NCBI GenBank assembly: GCA_963697965.1
Contig: OY969108.1
Location: 2,852,001-2,916,000, forward strand
Reading direction: 5' to 3'
From: JAPLJC01 sp963697965
GTDB taxonomy: Bacteria; Desulfobacterota; Desulfobaccia; Desulfobaccales; 0-14-0-80-60-11
Length of the DNA stretch: 64,000 nucleotides
A model generated the notes under the pieces. That model made no database searches and had not been told where the DNA came from. It saw only the letters and a program-made list of their open reading frames with translations. How positions within the stretch are numbered: the stretch's first letter is position 1; every line of letters begins with the position of its first letter. Shown here one piece after another: positions 32,541 to 41,978 of the stretch. Both the position numbers and the translations under genes were made by a program.

Positions 32541-33395
32541 ATGTCGAACCTGGTGGATATAACCTATTTCCCCGGTTGTGCCCTGGAGGGTTCCGCCCGG
32601 GAAGCCAAGCTCTCCCTGGAGCTGGCTGCCAGGATTTTGGGGCTTAACCTCATCGAGCTGGATGACTGGAACTGTTGCGGTTCATCGTCAGTCAATGCCC
32701 TGGATAAAGACATCGGCTTTTCCCTGGCGGTGCGCAACCTGTCCCTGGCCTCTCCGGAACGCCTCTTGATGACCATGTGCCCCCTCTGCGTCTATTACCT
32801 GCGGAAAGCCCAGTTGCGCCTGCGGGAAGACCCGGAGGCTCTCCGGGCCCAGGAACAACGCTGGGGACGGCCCGTCTCCCCGGATTTGGAAGTTGTCCAC
32901 TTCATGGAAGTATTGGTACGCTTGGGACCGCAGCGTCTGCAATCACGGCTGGCTCAACCCTTGCAAGGGCTGAAGGCTGTCCCCTATTATGGTTGCGCCA
33001 CCTTTCGCGGCGCCCCTGCCCTGTCCCGGGAGAGGTACTACCAGGGGGAGCTGGGCACCGTCCTGACCGCCCTGGGGGCTAAAGTGCCGGACAATGTGAT
33101 CACCAATCTCTGCTGTGGCAGTTTTCTGTCCACCGCCCACCCCGAGGTGACCCAACCCCTGGTGAACAAGGTCATGGAGAGCGCCATGGCTAGGGGAGCC
33201 GAATGTCTGGTCACCTCTTGCGCCATGTGTCAGCTCAACCTGGAGATGCGGTGCACCCTGAAGGAGAAGCTCCCCATCTTCCATTTCTCCGAAATCTTGG
33301 CCCTGGCCTTTGGGGTAAGGGAAGATGAAGGCTGGTTCCCCCGCCATTTAACAGATCCCAGGCCGCTGCTGCGGGAAAAGGGTCTCGTTTCCTAG
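32541..33395 (+). CDS. hdrB: Heterodisulfide reductase subunit B-like protein
   Basis: 284 residues with two complete CCG domains: PGCALEG with WNCCGSSS and MCPLC in the first half, and YGCATFRG, NLCCGSFLS, SCAMCQLNL in the second. In HdrB these bind unusual non-cubane 4Fe-4S clusters that reduce disulphides. It starts four bases after hdrC (AAAGGTGAGC site), so the two are coexpressed. The substrate in non-methanogens is not known. Confidence 0.92.
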   Translation: MSNLVDITYFPGCALEGSAREAKLSLELAARILGLNLIELDDWNCCGSSSVNALDKDIGFSLAVRNLSLASPERLLMTMCPLCVYYLRKAQLRLREDPEALRAQEQRWGRPVSPDLEVVHFMEVLVRLGPQRLQSRLAQPLQGLKAVPYYGCATFRGAPALSRERYYQGELGTVLTALGAKVPDNVITNLCCGSFLSTAHPEVTQPLVNKVMESAMARGAECLVTSCAMCQLNLEMRCTLKEKLPIFHFSEILALAFGVREDEGWFPRHLTDPRPLLREKGLVS

Positions 33396-33444
33396 CCCTG
33401 GTATTGTGTCCCACGGAGACGGTGCATTACTGCTTTGCCTTTTT

Positions 33445-33550
33445 CCCTCCCCCTTGAGGGGGCGACACCGGGTGGGGGTGGCAATTTATCTATTATTTAC
33501 CGTATGTTACCACCACCCCCCCAACCCCCTCCCCTCTCAGGGAGGGGGGG
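33445..33550. repeat. CCCTCCCCCTTGAGGGGG repeat block
   Basis: Left arm CCCTCCCCCTTGAGGGGGC and right arm CCCCCTCCCCTCTCAGGGAGGGG face each other with GGTGGGGGTGG and CCACCACCCCCCC in between, a long nested hairpin of the same family as 9488-9594. It lies 50 bases after hdrB and may end its transcript. Confidence 0.65.
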
Positions 33551-33764
33551 ATTATCTCAAATTTCTTGTTAAGATATTTATGGGACATAACATCTTTTGA
33601 TGGAAAAAATTCTGACGGGTTGACAGGTTTTTCGAAAATCTTTGGAGGGTCAATAGAGAGGAGCGGCGCGGTTACGCCACATCACGAGCTTGCGTCAGCC
33701 GGCTCCTGGGGTGAGGGTTTAATTATATCTTAAAATCCCCTGTTGCTGCTCACTGCTATGCTCA

Positions 33765-33805
33765 GGAACTTATTCCAGTTCTGAAAACCTCCCATAACCA
33801 GATCA
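33765..33805. repeat. Direct repeat flanking hdrCB, right copy
   Basis: GGAACTTATT, then CTGAAAACCTCCCATAACC, then AGATCA; counterpart of 31666-31705. The rest of 33396-34107 shows no gene that I can support. Confidence 0.55.
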
Positions 33806-34107
33806 TATCTGGACCTTTCGCCTTTCCGGTGATAACTGTTGCTCCTGGCAAGATATTCGCTATCTGGACTTATCTCTCAGTATAGCAAAATATCCGCTCC
33901 ACCAGATAATAGGGTTTATTTCTCCTCGCTTTTCATTTCGTATCATTATCAGCCGGGGCTATTCGGGTTCTGAGACTGGAAATCAGCTCTGTGATGATCT
34001 TCCAGGGCGTCTCAAAACGGCGGAGAGAGGTTTCGGGGAAGCTTTATGATATCATGCCTCATGAGTGGGGTACTTTCGCAAATACCGCGGCAGCAAGGGA
34101 TGGTTCG

Positions 34108-35640
34108 ATGCATGTCTTTATGGTGTACGTCCGGGATGGAAATTTTTGCCAACTACTCCCCGAGGAGCTAAACAGATCCAGGTCTAACGATGGCCGCATC
34201 AGAGCGATGGCCTTTCCTCCCCTGGGAATCCAGACCCTGGCTCCGGTGCTGCGCCAACATGGACACCAGGTCCGGCTATTCGACACCTGTCACCCACAGA
34301 TGCAAGCGGAGCACCTCACCCAGGCTGTAGCGGAGGAGCGCCCCGACGTCGTTGCCCTCTCCTGCCTCTCGACCACCACCTACCCGGCGCTCAAAAACCT
34401 GGCCAGACGGCTTAAATCCGCCGCTCCGAAAATCCCCCTCATCGCCGGCGGCGCCTTCGTCACCATGAATGCCGACCACATCCTCAAGGACTGCCCCGAC
34501 CTGGACTGCGTGGCGGTGGGAGAGGGCGAAGAACTCCTGCCGGACTACCTGGACAATTTCGACGACCCAGGCACCGTGGCCGGTCTGGTATGGCGTGATG
34601 CCGGAGAGATTGTTAGCAATGTCCCCCGCCCACTCTTGCGGGACCTGAACCTGTTCCCTTACCCCGACCGTACCAGCCTGCCCATCGACTACATCGAATC
34701 CTTACCCCTGGATGCCCCCGCGGTCCTCTCCCTGGATAAATTCGGCACTATGCAAACCTCCCGGGGCTGCCCCTATTCCTGCATCTACTGCGATATCCCG
34801 TCTCTGTCACAAGGCAAATGGCGCTACCGATCCGCGGAACACGTCTTGGGAGAAATGCAGCAACTGGACGATATGGGCTATCGTTCCCTTTACCTGACCG
34901 ATGATCATTTTCTCCTTAACCGGAAACGCATCGGCGAAATCTGTGGGGGCATCATGGCTCGCCAGCTCAAGTTCCACTGGGGCTGCGAAGGGCGGGTAGA
35001 TGCGGTGGCGGTGGACCAACTGCCGCTGATGAAAAAGGCCAACTGTAATTTCCTGGCCTTTGGGGTGGAGGCGGGCACGCAAAAAGTACTTGACCGTCTG
35101 CATAAGAAGCAGACCCTGAAGCAGGTGGAGCACGCGGTCAGTGAAGCGAAGCGGCATGGCATCGCCAGGGTGCACGGCTTTTTTGTCATCGGCTCTCCGG
35201 GGGAAACCGAGAAGAATATCCTGGACAGCTTCCGTTTTGCCGCCCGGCTGAAGCTGGACACCTTTGGTTTCAATAGATTATGTGCCTACCGGGGCACCCC
35301 CTTATGGCAAGAGTACGTCAACCGCGGGATCATTGACGACGAGCGCGATTGGCACAAATGGTTCAAGTGCTCGGACATCGACCCCACCGCCCTGCCCAGC
35401 GCTACGGTAAACCGGGTCCGCATGAAAGGCTACGCCTTGCTTTTTGCCCATCGCATTTGCAAGCGTCCCATCCGCACCTATAAGCTCCTGCGATTGTTCA
35501 GCCGGCATATGAAGAAATTCGATCTTCTCAAATTGCTCTGGAGCCCTTTTCAACGACGGATTTTGAGCCGGAGCCCTGATCTCCCGGCCTTGATGGTTGA
35601 CTCAGGACTCAAAGAGCCCCACCGGGCGCCGTCTCTCTGA
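34108..35640 (+). CDS. B12-binding-domain radical SAM protein
   Basis: A 510-residue enzyme with an N-terminal cobalamin-binding fold (FPPLGIQTLAPVLRQHGHQVRLFDT, DVVALSCLSTTTYPALKNLA, VAVGEGEELLP) and a central radical SAM domain with CPYSCIYC near residue 225. The C-terminal part continues to a YGLL/CxxR-type helical region. Such enzymes often methylate unactivated carbons in lipids or pigments. I start at the ATG at 34108 because AAGGGA lies upstream and the product then begins directly with the fold; the frame extends back to 33991. Neighbours give no clue to the substrate. Confidence 0.85.
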   Translation: MHVFMVYVRDGNFCQLLPEELNRSRSNDGRIRAMAFPPLGIQTLAPVLRQHGHQVRLFDTCHPQMQAEHLTQAVAEERPDVVALSCLSTTTYPALKNLARRLKSAAPKIPLIAGGAFVTMNADHILKDCPDLDCVAVGEGEELLPDYLDNFDDPGTVAGLVWRDAGEIVSNVPRPLLRDLNLFPYPDRTSLPIDYIESLPLDAPAVLSLDKFGTMQTSRGCPYSCIYCDIPSLSQGKWRYRSAEHVLGEMQQLDDMGYRSLYLTDDHFLLNRKRIGEICGGIMARQLKFHWGCEGRVDAVAVDQLPLMKKANCNFLAFGVEAGTQKVLDRLHKKQTLKQVEHAVSEAKRHGIARVHGFFVIGSPGETEKNILDSFRFAARLKLDTFGFNRLCAYRGTPLWQEYVNRGIIDDERDWHKWFKCSDIDPTALPSATVNRVRMKGYALLFAHRICKRPIRTYKLLRLFSRHMKKFDLLKLLWSPFQRRILSRSPDLPALMVDSGLKEPHRAPSL

Positions 35641-35850
35641 TCTGCTAGTCCTTGAGCACCTGGGCGGCCCTTTAGGTGCGGACTGTGGTAATGTTGAAAG
35701 GCCTTGGGAGCCGCCCCCCAGCGTTCCTAGCTCGCTAGATATCGCTTGGTGGTTCCACGCCTGCGTCGAGTTTGCTAGCCAAATCATATTTCCCAAACCG
35801 GTTCCAGACGCTTAAAGACATCTGCAGACCCGGTTTCCAGAATCACCTGC

Positions 35851-38694
35851 CTATTTGCTGGCAACCTTACCCTCGGGGGCTTCAGGCAACAGTTTCCGCA
35901 GAAAGTGGCCGGTGTGCGATTCGGGGTGGCGGGCCAGAGCCTCCGGGGAGCCGGCGGCCACCAGGTAGCCGCCGCGGTCGCCCCCTTCCGGGCCCAGGTC
36001 AATGAGGCAATCCGCGGTCTTGATGACCTCCAGATTGTGTTCGATGACGATGACGGTGTTGCCGTCCTCCACCAGCCGGTTCAGGACATGGAGGAGCTTT
36101 TCGATATCCGCCAGGTGGAGTCCGGTGGTGGGCTCATCCAGGATGTAGAGGGTGCGGCCGGTGGCCCGTTTGCTCAGCTCCCGGGAGAGCTTGAGGCGTT
36201 GGGCTTCGCCGCCTGAGAGGGTGGTGGCCGCCTGCCCCAATTGGATATAGCCCAGGCCCACGTCCGCCAGGGTGCGCAGCTTCTCCCGCAGGGCCGGCAC
36301 TGGCCCGAAGAACTCCAGGGCCTGGTCCACCGTCATCTCCAAAACCTCGGCGATGGTCTTCCCTTTGTAGCGAATCTCCAGGCTGCTCTGATTGTAACGC
36401 AGCCCCTTGCAGACCTCGCAGCGGACATAAACGTCCGCCAGAAAATGCATCTCGATCTTATTGATGCCCTCACCCCGGCAGGCCTCGCAACGCCCCCCCT
36501 TGACATTGAAGCTGAAGCGCCCGGGCCGGTAACCCCTAAGGCGCGCCTCGGGCACCTGGGCGAAGAGCTCCCGGACGATGGTGAATATCCCGGAGTAGGT
36601 GGCGGTATTGGAGCGGGGAGTGCGGCCGATGGGGCTCTGGTCGATGTTCACCACCTTGTCCAGGTGTTCGGCGCCCAGGAGCCCGGCATAGGGCGCCGCC
36701 ACGACCTTGGCCCCATAAAGCTTCTGGCGCAGGGCCTGATACAGGGTGTCCATGATCAGGGTGGACTTGCCGGAGCCGGAGACCCCGGTGACGCAGATGA
36801 AGACCCCCAGGGGGATGTCCAGGTCTAGATTCTTGAGGTTATGACCGGCGGCGCCTTTCAGGTGCAAAAATTTTTCGGGCAGCCGGCGGCTCTGGGGCAG
36901 ATGGATGCGACGCCGGCCCGAGAGAAACAGGCCGGTGAGGGAATGTTCGTTCCGCAGCAGTTGCTTCGGGGTGCCGCCGAAGACCAGCCGGCCCCCTTCC
37001 CGGCCGGCGCCCGGGCCCATATCCACCACATAGTCCGCCTGGAGAATGGTCTCGGGGTCGTGCTCCACCACCACCACGGTATTGCCCAGGTCCCGCAGGG
37101 TCTTTAGGGTGCGCAGCAGCCTCCGGGTGTCCCGGGGGTGGAGACCGATGCTGGGCTCATCCAGGATATACAGGACCCCGCTCAACTTGGAGCCGATCTG
37201 AGTGGCCAGCCGGATGCGCTGGGCTTCGCCGCCGGCCAGGCTGCCGGTGGCCCGATCCAGGGTGAGGTAGTCCAGGCCCACTTCCTCCAGAAATCCCAGG
37301 CGCTCGGTGATCTCCTTGAGGATGCGGCGGGCGATCTCCGCCTGGCGGGGGGTGAGGTCCAGGCTGACGAACCACCGCAGGGCCCGGGAAACGGTGAAGC
37401 CGGTGACCTCGCTGATGTTGGCCCCGTTAATGCGCACCGCCAGGGCCTCGCGCCGCAGGCGGGCCCCGCCGCAGTCCGGGCAGGGGCGCACCCCCATGTA
37501 CTCCTCAATCTCTCGCCGCACCAGGGGAGAATCGGTCTCCCGATAGCGTTCCTGGAGCAGGGGGATCACTCCGGGGAAGCTCCTGGCTTCAAAGAAACGC
37601 CGTCCTCCCCGCTCATGGAAAAAGTTGACAGGGGCTCCCCGGGAGCCATGGAGAATAGCCTCCTGGACTTCCGGAGCCAGTTCCTGGAAAGGGGTGCGAA
37701 TGGAGAAGTGGTAATGCTGCTCCAGGGCTTCCAGCATATGCTGGTGGCGCAGAGAGTGGCGCTGCGCCCAGGGCCGCACCGCCCCCTCCCGGAGGCTCAG
37801 CGAGCGGTTGGGAACCACCAGGTCAGGGTCGATGACCATCCTGGTGCCCAGGCCGCTGCAGCCCGGGCAGGCCCCCTGGGGGCTATTGAAGGAGAAGAGC
37901 CGGGGGGTAAGTTCCGGCAAGGAGACCCCGCAGTGGTCGCAGGCAAAACGTTCGGAAAACAATAGCTCCTCACCGCCCTGGACCAGGATCCGCACCAGGC
38001 CGTCCCCCAGCTTCAGGGCCAACTCCAGGGAGTCGGTGAGGCGGGCCCCCAGGTCGGGCTTGATCACCAACCGGTCCACCACCGCTTCGATGGTGTTCCG
38101 GCGGTTCTTGTCCAGGGGCGGGAATTCTTCCAGCTCCAGGATGTCGCCATTGAGGCGCACCCGGCTATAGCCCTCCTGGCGCAGGCGCTCCAGGAGCTTG
38201 TGATGCTCACCCTTGCGGTCCACCACCAGCGGGGCCAAAACAGTGATCCGGCTGCCCTCCGCCAGGCCCATGACCTGGTCCACCATCTGGGGGACGCTCA
38301 AGGAGGAGATGGCCCGGCCACAGCGATAGCAATAGGGGGTCCCCACCCGGGCGAACAGGACCCGCAGATAATCGTAGATCTCGGTGGAGGTGGCCACGGT
38401 GGAGCGGGGGTTGCGGGAGGCGCTGCGCTGCTCAATGGCGATGGCGGGAGAGAGCCCCTCGATATACTCCACGTCCGGCTTGTCCATCAGTTCCAGGAAC
38501 TGCCGGGCGTAAGCCGATAAACTCTCCACGTAGCGCCGCTGGCCTTCGGCATAGAGGATGTCGAAGGCCAGGGTGGACTTGCCTGAGCCGCTGACCCCGG
38601 TAATCACGATAAACCGGTTCCTGGGCAGCTCTACGTCGATATTCTTGAGATTATGTTCCCGGGCGCCCCGGATGACGATCTTGCTGGTGGGCAT
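35851..38694 (-). CDS. uvrA: Excinuclease ABC subunit A
   Basis: The 947-residue damage-recognition ATPase of nucleotide excision repair. Two ABC modules carry GVSGSGKST P-loops (about residues 34 and 650) with IEGLSPAIAIEQ and LSGGEAQR signatures. Zinc fingers CDHC/CPGC (about 254-281) and CEAC/CEVC (about 750-775) are present, as is CPDCGGARL. Length and motif order are normal. A small gene lies 30 bases upstream on the same strand. Confidence 0.97.
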   Translation of the reverse strand: MPTSKIVIRGAREHNLKNIDVELPRNRFIVITGVSGSGKSTLAFDILYAEGQRRYVESLSAYARQFLELMDKPDVEYIEGLSPAIAIEQRSASRNPRSTVATSTEIYDYLRVLFARVGTPYCYRCGRAISSLSVPQMVDQVMGLAEGSRITVLAPLVVDRKGEHHKLLERLRQEGYSRVRLNGDILELEEFPPLDKNRRNTIEAVVDRLVIKPDLGARLTDSLELALKLGDGLVRILVQGGEELLFSERFACDHCGVSLPELTPRLFSFNSPQGACPGCSGLGTRMVIDPDLVVPNRSLSLREGAVRPWAQRHSLRHQHMLEALEQHYHFSIRTPFQELAPEVQEAILHGSRGAPVNFFHERGGRRFFEARSFPGVIPLLQERYRETDSPLVRREIEEYMGVRPCPDCGGARLRREALAVRINGANISEVTGFTVSRALRWFVSLDLTPRQAEIARRILKEITERLGFLEEVGLDYLTLDRATGSLAGGEAQRIRLATQIGSKLSGVLYILDEPSIGLHPRDTRRLLRTLKTLRDLGNTVVVVEHDPETILQADYVVDMGPGAGREGGRLVFGGTPKQLLRNEHSLTGLFLSGRRRIHLPQSRRLPEKFLHLKGAAGHNLKNLDLDIPLGVFICVTGVSGSGKSTLIMDTLYQALRQKLYGAKVVAAPYAGLLGAEHLDKVVNIDQSPIGRTPRSNTATYSGIFTIVRELFAQVPEARLRGYRPGRFSFNVKGGRCEACRGEGINKIEMHFLADVYVRCEVCKGLRYNQSSLEIRYKGKTIAEVLEMTVDQALEFFGPVPALREKLRTLADVGLGYIQLGQAATTLSGGEAQRLKLSRELSKRATGRTLYILDEPTTGLHLADIEKLLHVLNRLVEDGNTVIVIEHNLEVIKTADCLIDLGPEGGDRGGYLVAAGSPEALARHPESHTGHFLRKLLPEAPEGKVASK

Positions 38695-38724
38695 GGGTGG
38701 TTGCTTAACCCCAGGGGTGCGGGG

Positions 38725-38994
38725 TCACATCGCGGCCAGGGCGGCGCCTTCCCGGCCGGGCGCCGAGGTGAGCTGCTGTTCTTCCTTGGGTTTGGGTTTG
38801 CGCCCCCGCTTCTTTTTGGTCTCATAGGAGACGAACTTGATCCCTTGGGCCCGGCCCGCACCGCCGGCCCACAGCAGCGGCCCGGCTCCCAACTGCCGCA
38901 CAATTTGGGCCAGGGTGCATCCCAAATATTTAGCAGGAATCACGGTGACTTCCAATTTCAGCCCCACTTTGGGGGGTTCTTTTCCTCTGGACAT
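38725..38994 (-). CDS. Hypothetical protein with AT-hook-like basic segment
   Basis: 89 residues, not assigned to a family. The first 50 (LKLEVTVIPAKYLGCTLAQIVRQLG) look folded; then KKKRGRKPKPKEEQQ resembles an AT-hook (GRKP core) followed by a low-complexity tail. It is 30 bases upstream of uvrA on the same strand, so a nucleic-acid role is possible. The gene is short, and the assignment as coding rests on codon use and orientation. Confidence 0.5.
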   Translation of the reverse strand: MSRGKEPPKVGLKLEVTVIPAKYLGCTLAQIVRQLGAGPLLWAGGAGRAQGIKFVSYETKKKRGRKPKPKEEQQLTSAPGREGAALAAM

Positions 38995-39237
38995 GAAAAT
39001 CTTCCTCGGCTATCTAATCGGCGCAAGAGGGGCTCACGAGCTTGAGGTGGGCGACTGGCCAACAGCGCTTGCTGGTTAACTCTCCCCAACTTATTAATGT
39101 AACTCCTGGGGGCGGTTTTCGCCATACTTTTTATAATTTGGCGCCCTGACTCTGACCAATTCGTAGACCCCGCCGGCAGGTCCGAAAGAGGCGAAAGATT
39201 TGCTGCTGCAATCTAAAGGTCTTTATTTCTTTTCAGA

Positions 39238-39352
39238 AACGTTGTCATCCTGAGCGAAGCGCAGGATCTCGTATTTCCTTAACTATTTATGAGATTCTTC
39301 GGTCGCTTCGCTCCCTCAGAATGACAAAAATGGGATCTTTCGCAGAGGTCTC
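39238..39352. repeat. CATTCTGAGCGAAGCG-type dispersed repeat, copy 3
   Basis: Contains GTTGTCATCCTGAGCGAAGC, an inner ATGAGATTCTTCGGTCGCTT and CCCTCAGAATGACAAAAATGG, and ends TTTCGCAGAGGTCTC, matching 148-215. It occupies the gene-free 38995-39372. Confidence 0.7.
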
Positions 39353-39372
39353 AATTCGAAACTAAAGGAGTG

Positions 39373-40116
39373 TTAGCAGGGGCGCATCTTCTCCGATTCG
39401 GCCCGAAAGGCCGGAGCCAGGGCATAGCGCACCCGGTTGGCCTTCTCCCCGTTGTGTTCCAGGACGCCCTCTTTTTGCAGCAGGTTCAGATAGCCCCAGG
39501 CGGTCTTTTTATTGATCCGAAAGTGCTCCTCAAAATCGAGCAGCCGGAACCAGCAGCCACCACTGCGGCGAAGAAAGTCCCACACGGTTTCGAAAGTCAG
39601 CTTGCGTTTGCCTTCCAGAGGCAGGGAGAGGCGGGACAGGGCCTGGCGCAAGGCCTCGCTGTCAATGGCCTCCGACCCGGGGGAGGCCGCCGCGGCTTCC
39701 CGGCCCCGGGGCGGGGCGGTCCAGTCATCCGTCAGATGCTCGAAATAATGTCCCACCTGCGCTTCGATGAGGTTCAAAAGGCGGTAGAACTGGGACAGGG
39801 TAATCTGCCCGGCCAGGCGGTTCACCAGGTAATCCTTGGCCCGTTTTCGCACAAAGGAGACCCGCTCCCGGCGCTCGGCAGGCAATCTGGAGGCGTCCAT
39901 TAAGACCTCGAAAAACATGCCGGCCACCAGGGTGGTGTCCAGGCCCGACCCCGGGGCCCCTTGATAGACCAGCCGTTCGCTCACCTTCGAGGTCCCGGCC
40001 TGCAAGGTGAAATCACCGAAAGCGTCGGCGAAATCGGCCAACTTTTCGGGAGAGGCTGTGGCGATGACCTCCTTCGTCAAGACCCTCACTAAACCCAACA
40101 AGCGATCCCGGTCCAC
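39373..40116 (-). CDS. Hypothetical protein with a C-terminal winged-helix-like region
   Basis: 247 residues, family not recognised. Residues 1-150 are helix-rich with no motif. Residues 165-240 (FETVWDFLRRSGGCWFRLLDFEEHFRINKKTAWGYLNLLQKEGVLEHNGEK) look like a winged helix: a recognition helix after NKKTAWGYLN and a wing ending VRYALAP. It may be a DNA-binding regulator. The gene stands alone with a 290-base upstream gap. Confidence 0.6.
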   Translation of the reverse strand: MDRDRLLGLVRVLTKEVIATASPEKLADFADAFGDFTLQAGTSKVSERLVYQGAPGSGLDTTLVAGMFFEVLMDASRLPAERRERVSFVRKRAKDYLVNRLAGQITLSQFYRLLNLIEAQVGHYFEHLTDDWTAPPRGREAAAASPGSEAIDSEALRQALSRLSLPLEGKRKLTFETVWDFLRRSGGCWFRLLDFEEHFRINKKTAWGYLNLLQKEGVLEHNGEKANRVRYALAPAFRAESEKMRPC

Positions 40117-40406
40117 TAATGAGCCCTCCTCGCCTAGAAAGGATTATAAGGCATAACTGCCCCGGGGGGCAAGACCGCCCTGGCAGGCAAGGAAACATCC
40201 GCATCAGGAGGCGCGGACAGGCTAGGTGTCTGCCCCCATTATCTGCCACGTGCCCCGGCAAGTGTCATCGAGGACCTGAGGGGGCCAATCCTGGCGGGGA
40301 TTGACATTGCCTCCTCCGGTTCTTATCTTCGGTCCAGAAAATATCCGTAACCTCTGCAACCGGTTTATCAATCCTTAGCCTGCCCTTTTGGGGAGAGTGG
40401 GGGGGT

Positions 40407-40643
40407 ATGATGGCTCAGAATGGGCTCACTGTGGCCTCGAAATTAAAGAGAACGATCACCTGGACCCTGCTCATTCTGGGCAGCTCATGGTTGTTGGCCG
40501 CCTGCGCTGGGGGTGGGGGTTATGGGACTTCCAGCGAAAATGGCCCAAATTATTTGTCTGCTCCTGTCCCGGGGGCTTCTTATGACTCCCCAGGTTATTT
40601 ACTGCACGGCCCCCACTCGGATTATTCCCCGGACCTTCCGTGA
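40407..40643 (+). CDS. Small predicted lipoprotein upstream of a ferric-reductase-like gene
   Basis: 78 residues. A long N-terminal segment with ITWTLLILGSSWLLAAC ends in a lipobox L-A-A-C, so the cysteine at about residue 33 should be lipid-modified. The mature part is Gly/Pro/Tyr-rich (GGGGYGTSSENGPNY). The stop overlaps the GTG start of the next gene (GTGA at 40640-40643), implying translational coupling to the flavocytochrome. No family recognised. Confidence 0.65.
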   Translation: MMAQNGLTVASKLKRTITWTLLILGSSWLLAACAGGGGYGTSSENGPNYLSAPVPGASYDSPGYLLHGPHSDYSPDLP

Positions 40644-41962
40644 ACGGGGCCCGCTCCCGGATCATCCTGTACCTGGCCGTTATCCTTTCGCCTCTGCTGG
40701 TGGTGGCGGCCTTCCACCTGAAGACCGACGACGTATTCTATTATAATCTTGGCCGCGGCTTTGCCCTGCTGGCTTTTGCCATCCTCGTCGTGCAGGTGGC
40801 CCTGGCCGCCCGCCTGCATTGGGTAGAGGCGCCCTTCGGCCTCAATCTCACCTTCCCCTTCCACCGCCGCATGGGGACCGTGGCCGCCCTTCTCCTGATC
40901 CTGCACCCCCTGTTAATGGCCCTGGGTGGCGGGGGCTGGCATCTACTCTATGGACTCAACGTCAAATGGTACATCATCATTGCCAAGGTGGCGCTCCTGC
41001 TCCTGCTCATCAATGTGGGCCTGAGCCTCTGGCGGACCCGCTTGGGGATTAAATTCGAAAAGTGGCGCCTGGCCCATGATATCATTGGCCCCCTGGTTGT
41101 TGTCCTGGTTTTCGTCCATAGCTGGAACGCCAGCAAAGATTTCACAGTGCGGCCCCTGCAGGTCCTTTGGCTGGCCTTCCTGGGGGGGGCCCTCCTGCTT
41201 TTCGGCTATCACCGCCTGCTCAGGCCGCTGCTGCTCCGGCGTCATCTTTACCGGGTCCAGGAGGTCCACGAGGAGTGCCCCAGGGTCTGGACCATCAAAT
41301 TCGCTCCGCCCCCGGGGGAGAAGCGGTTCGATTTCTTGCCGGGCCAGTTCCAATTCGTCACCCTGTTCCGGGGCCGGGGGCTGCCGGTGGAGGAACACCA
41401 TTTCACCATCTCCTCCAGTCCCAGCGAGCCCGGCTACCATGCTTCCACCATCAAGGAGTCAGGGGATTTCACCACCGCCATCGGCCAGACCAGGGCTGGC
41501 GATACCGCCGCCATTCACGCCCCCTTCGGACGCTTCTCTTACGTTTTCTATCCCCAATCGCGGGATCTGGTCTTTATCGCCGGGGGGATCGGCATCACTC
41601 CCCTGATGAGCAACCTGCGCCACATGCGGGATACCCAGGCGGAGAGGCGGGTCCTGCTGCTCTATTCAAATAAGACCGAAAGCAGCATAGTCTTTCGGGA
41701 AGAACTGTCCCGGATGGAAGAGGATGGGGAGAGCAGACCCGAACTTCAGGTGGTGCACGTCCTGAGCCGGCCGGAAGAGGCCTGGCCCGGCGAAAAAGGA
41801 CATTTGGACCGGGAAAAGCTGGCCCGCCTTTGCGGCGAGCGCCTGGGGACGGCCTCTTTCTTTCTCTGCTGTCCGCCGCCTTTTATCCACAGTCTGGTGG
41901 CCAACCTGCGGGATCTGGCGGTACCCGACTCCCGCATCCATTTTGAATATTTTTCCCTGTAA
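40640..41962 (+). CDS. Ferric-reductase-like transmembrane flavocytochrome
   Basis: A 440-residue membrane protein with a ferric reductase-like domain (about six helices; histidines in HRRMGTVAALLLILHPLLM and VVVLVFVHSW are candidate heme ligands), then a ferredoxin-reductase-type FAD/NAD(P) module: EEHHFTISSSP for FAD and FIAGGIGITPLMSNL for nucleotide, ending YFSL. It would move electrons from NAD(P)H across the membrane to an acceptor such as metal or oxygen. It is flanked by a lipoprotein gene (four-base overlap) and a tiny membrane peptide, so the three may form one complex. Its own start is GTG. Confidence 0.85.
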   Translation: MNGARSRIILYLAVILSPLLVVAAFHLKTDDVFYYNLGRGFALLAFAILVVQVALAARLHWVEAPFGLNLTFPFHRRMGTVAALLLILHPLLMALGGGGWHLLYGLNVKWYIIIAKVALLLLLINVGLSLWRTRLGIKFEKWRLAHDIIGPLVVVLVFVHSWNASKDFTVRPLQVLWLAFLGGALLLFGYHRLLRPLLLRRHLYRVQEVHEECPRVWTIKFAPPPGEKRFDFLPGQFQFVTLFRGRGLPVEEHHFTISSSPSEPGYHASTIKESGDFTTAIGQTRAGDTAAIHAPFGRFSYVFYPQSRDLVFIAGGIGITPLMSNLRHMRDTQAERRVLLLYSNKTESSIVFREELSRMEEDGESRPELQVVHVLSRPEEAWPGEKGHLDREKLARLCGERLGTASFFLCCPPPFIHSLVANLRDLAVPDSRIHFEYFSL

Positions 41963-41978
41963 ATGAGGGGCGTGAGCC

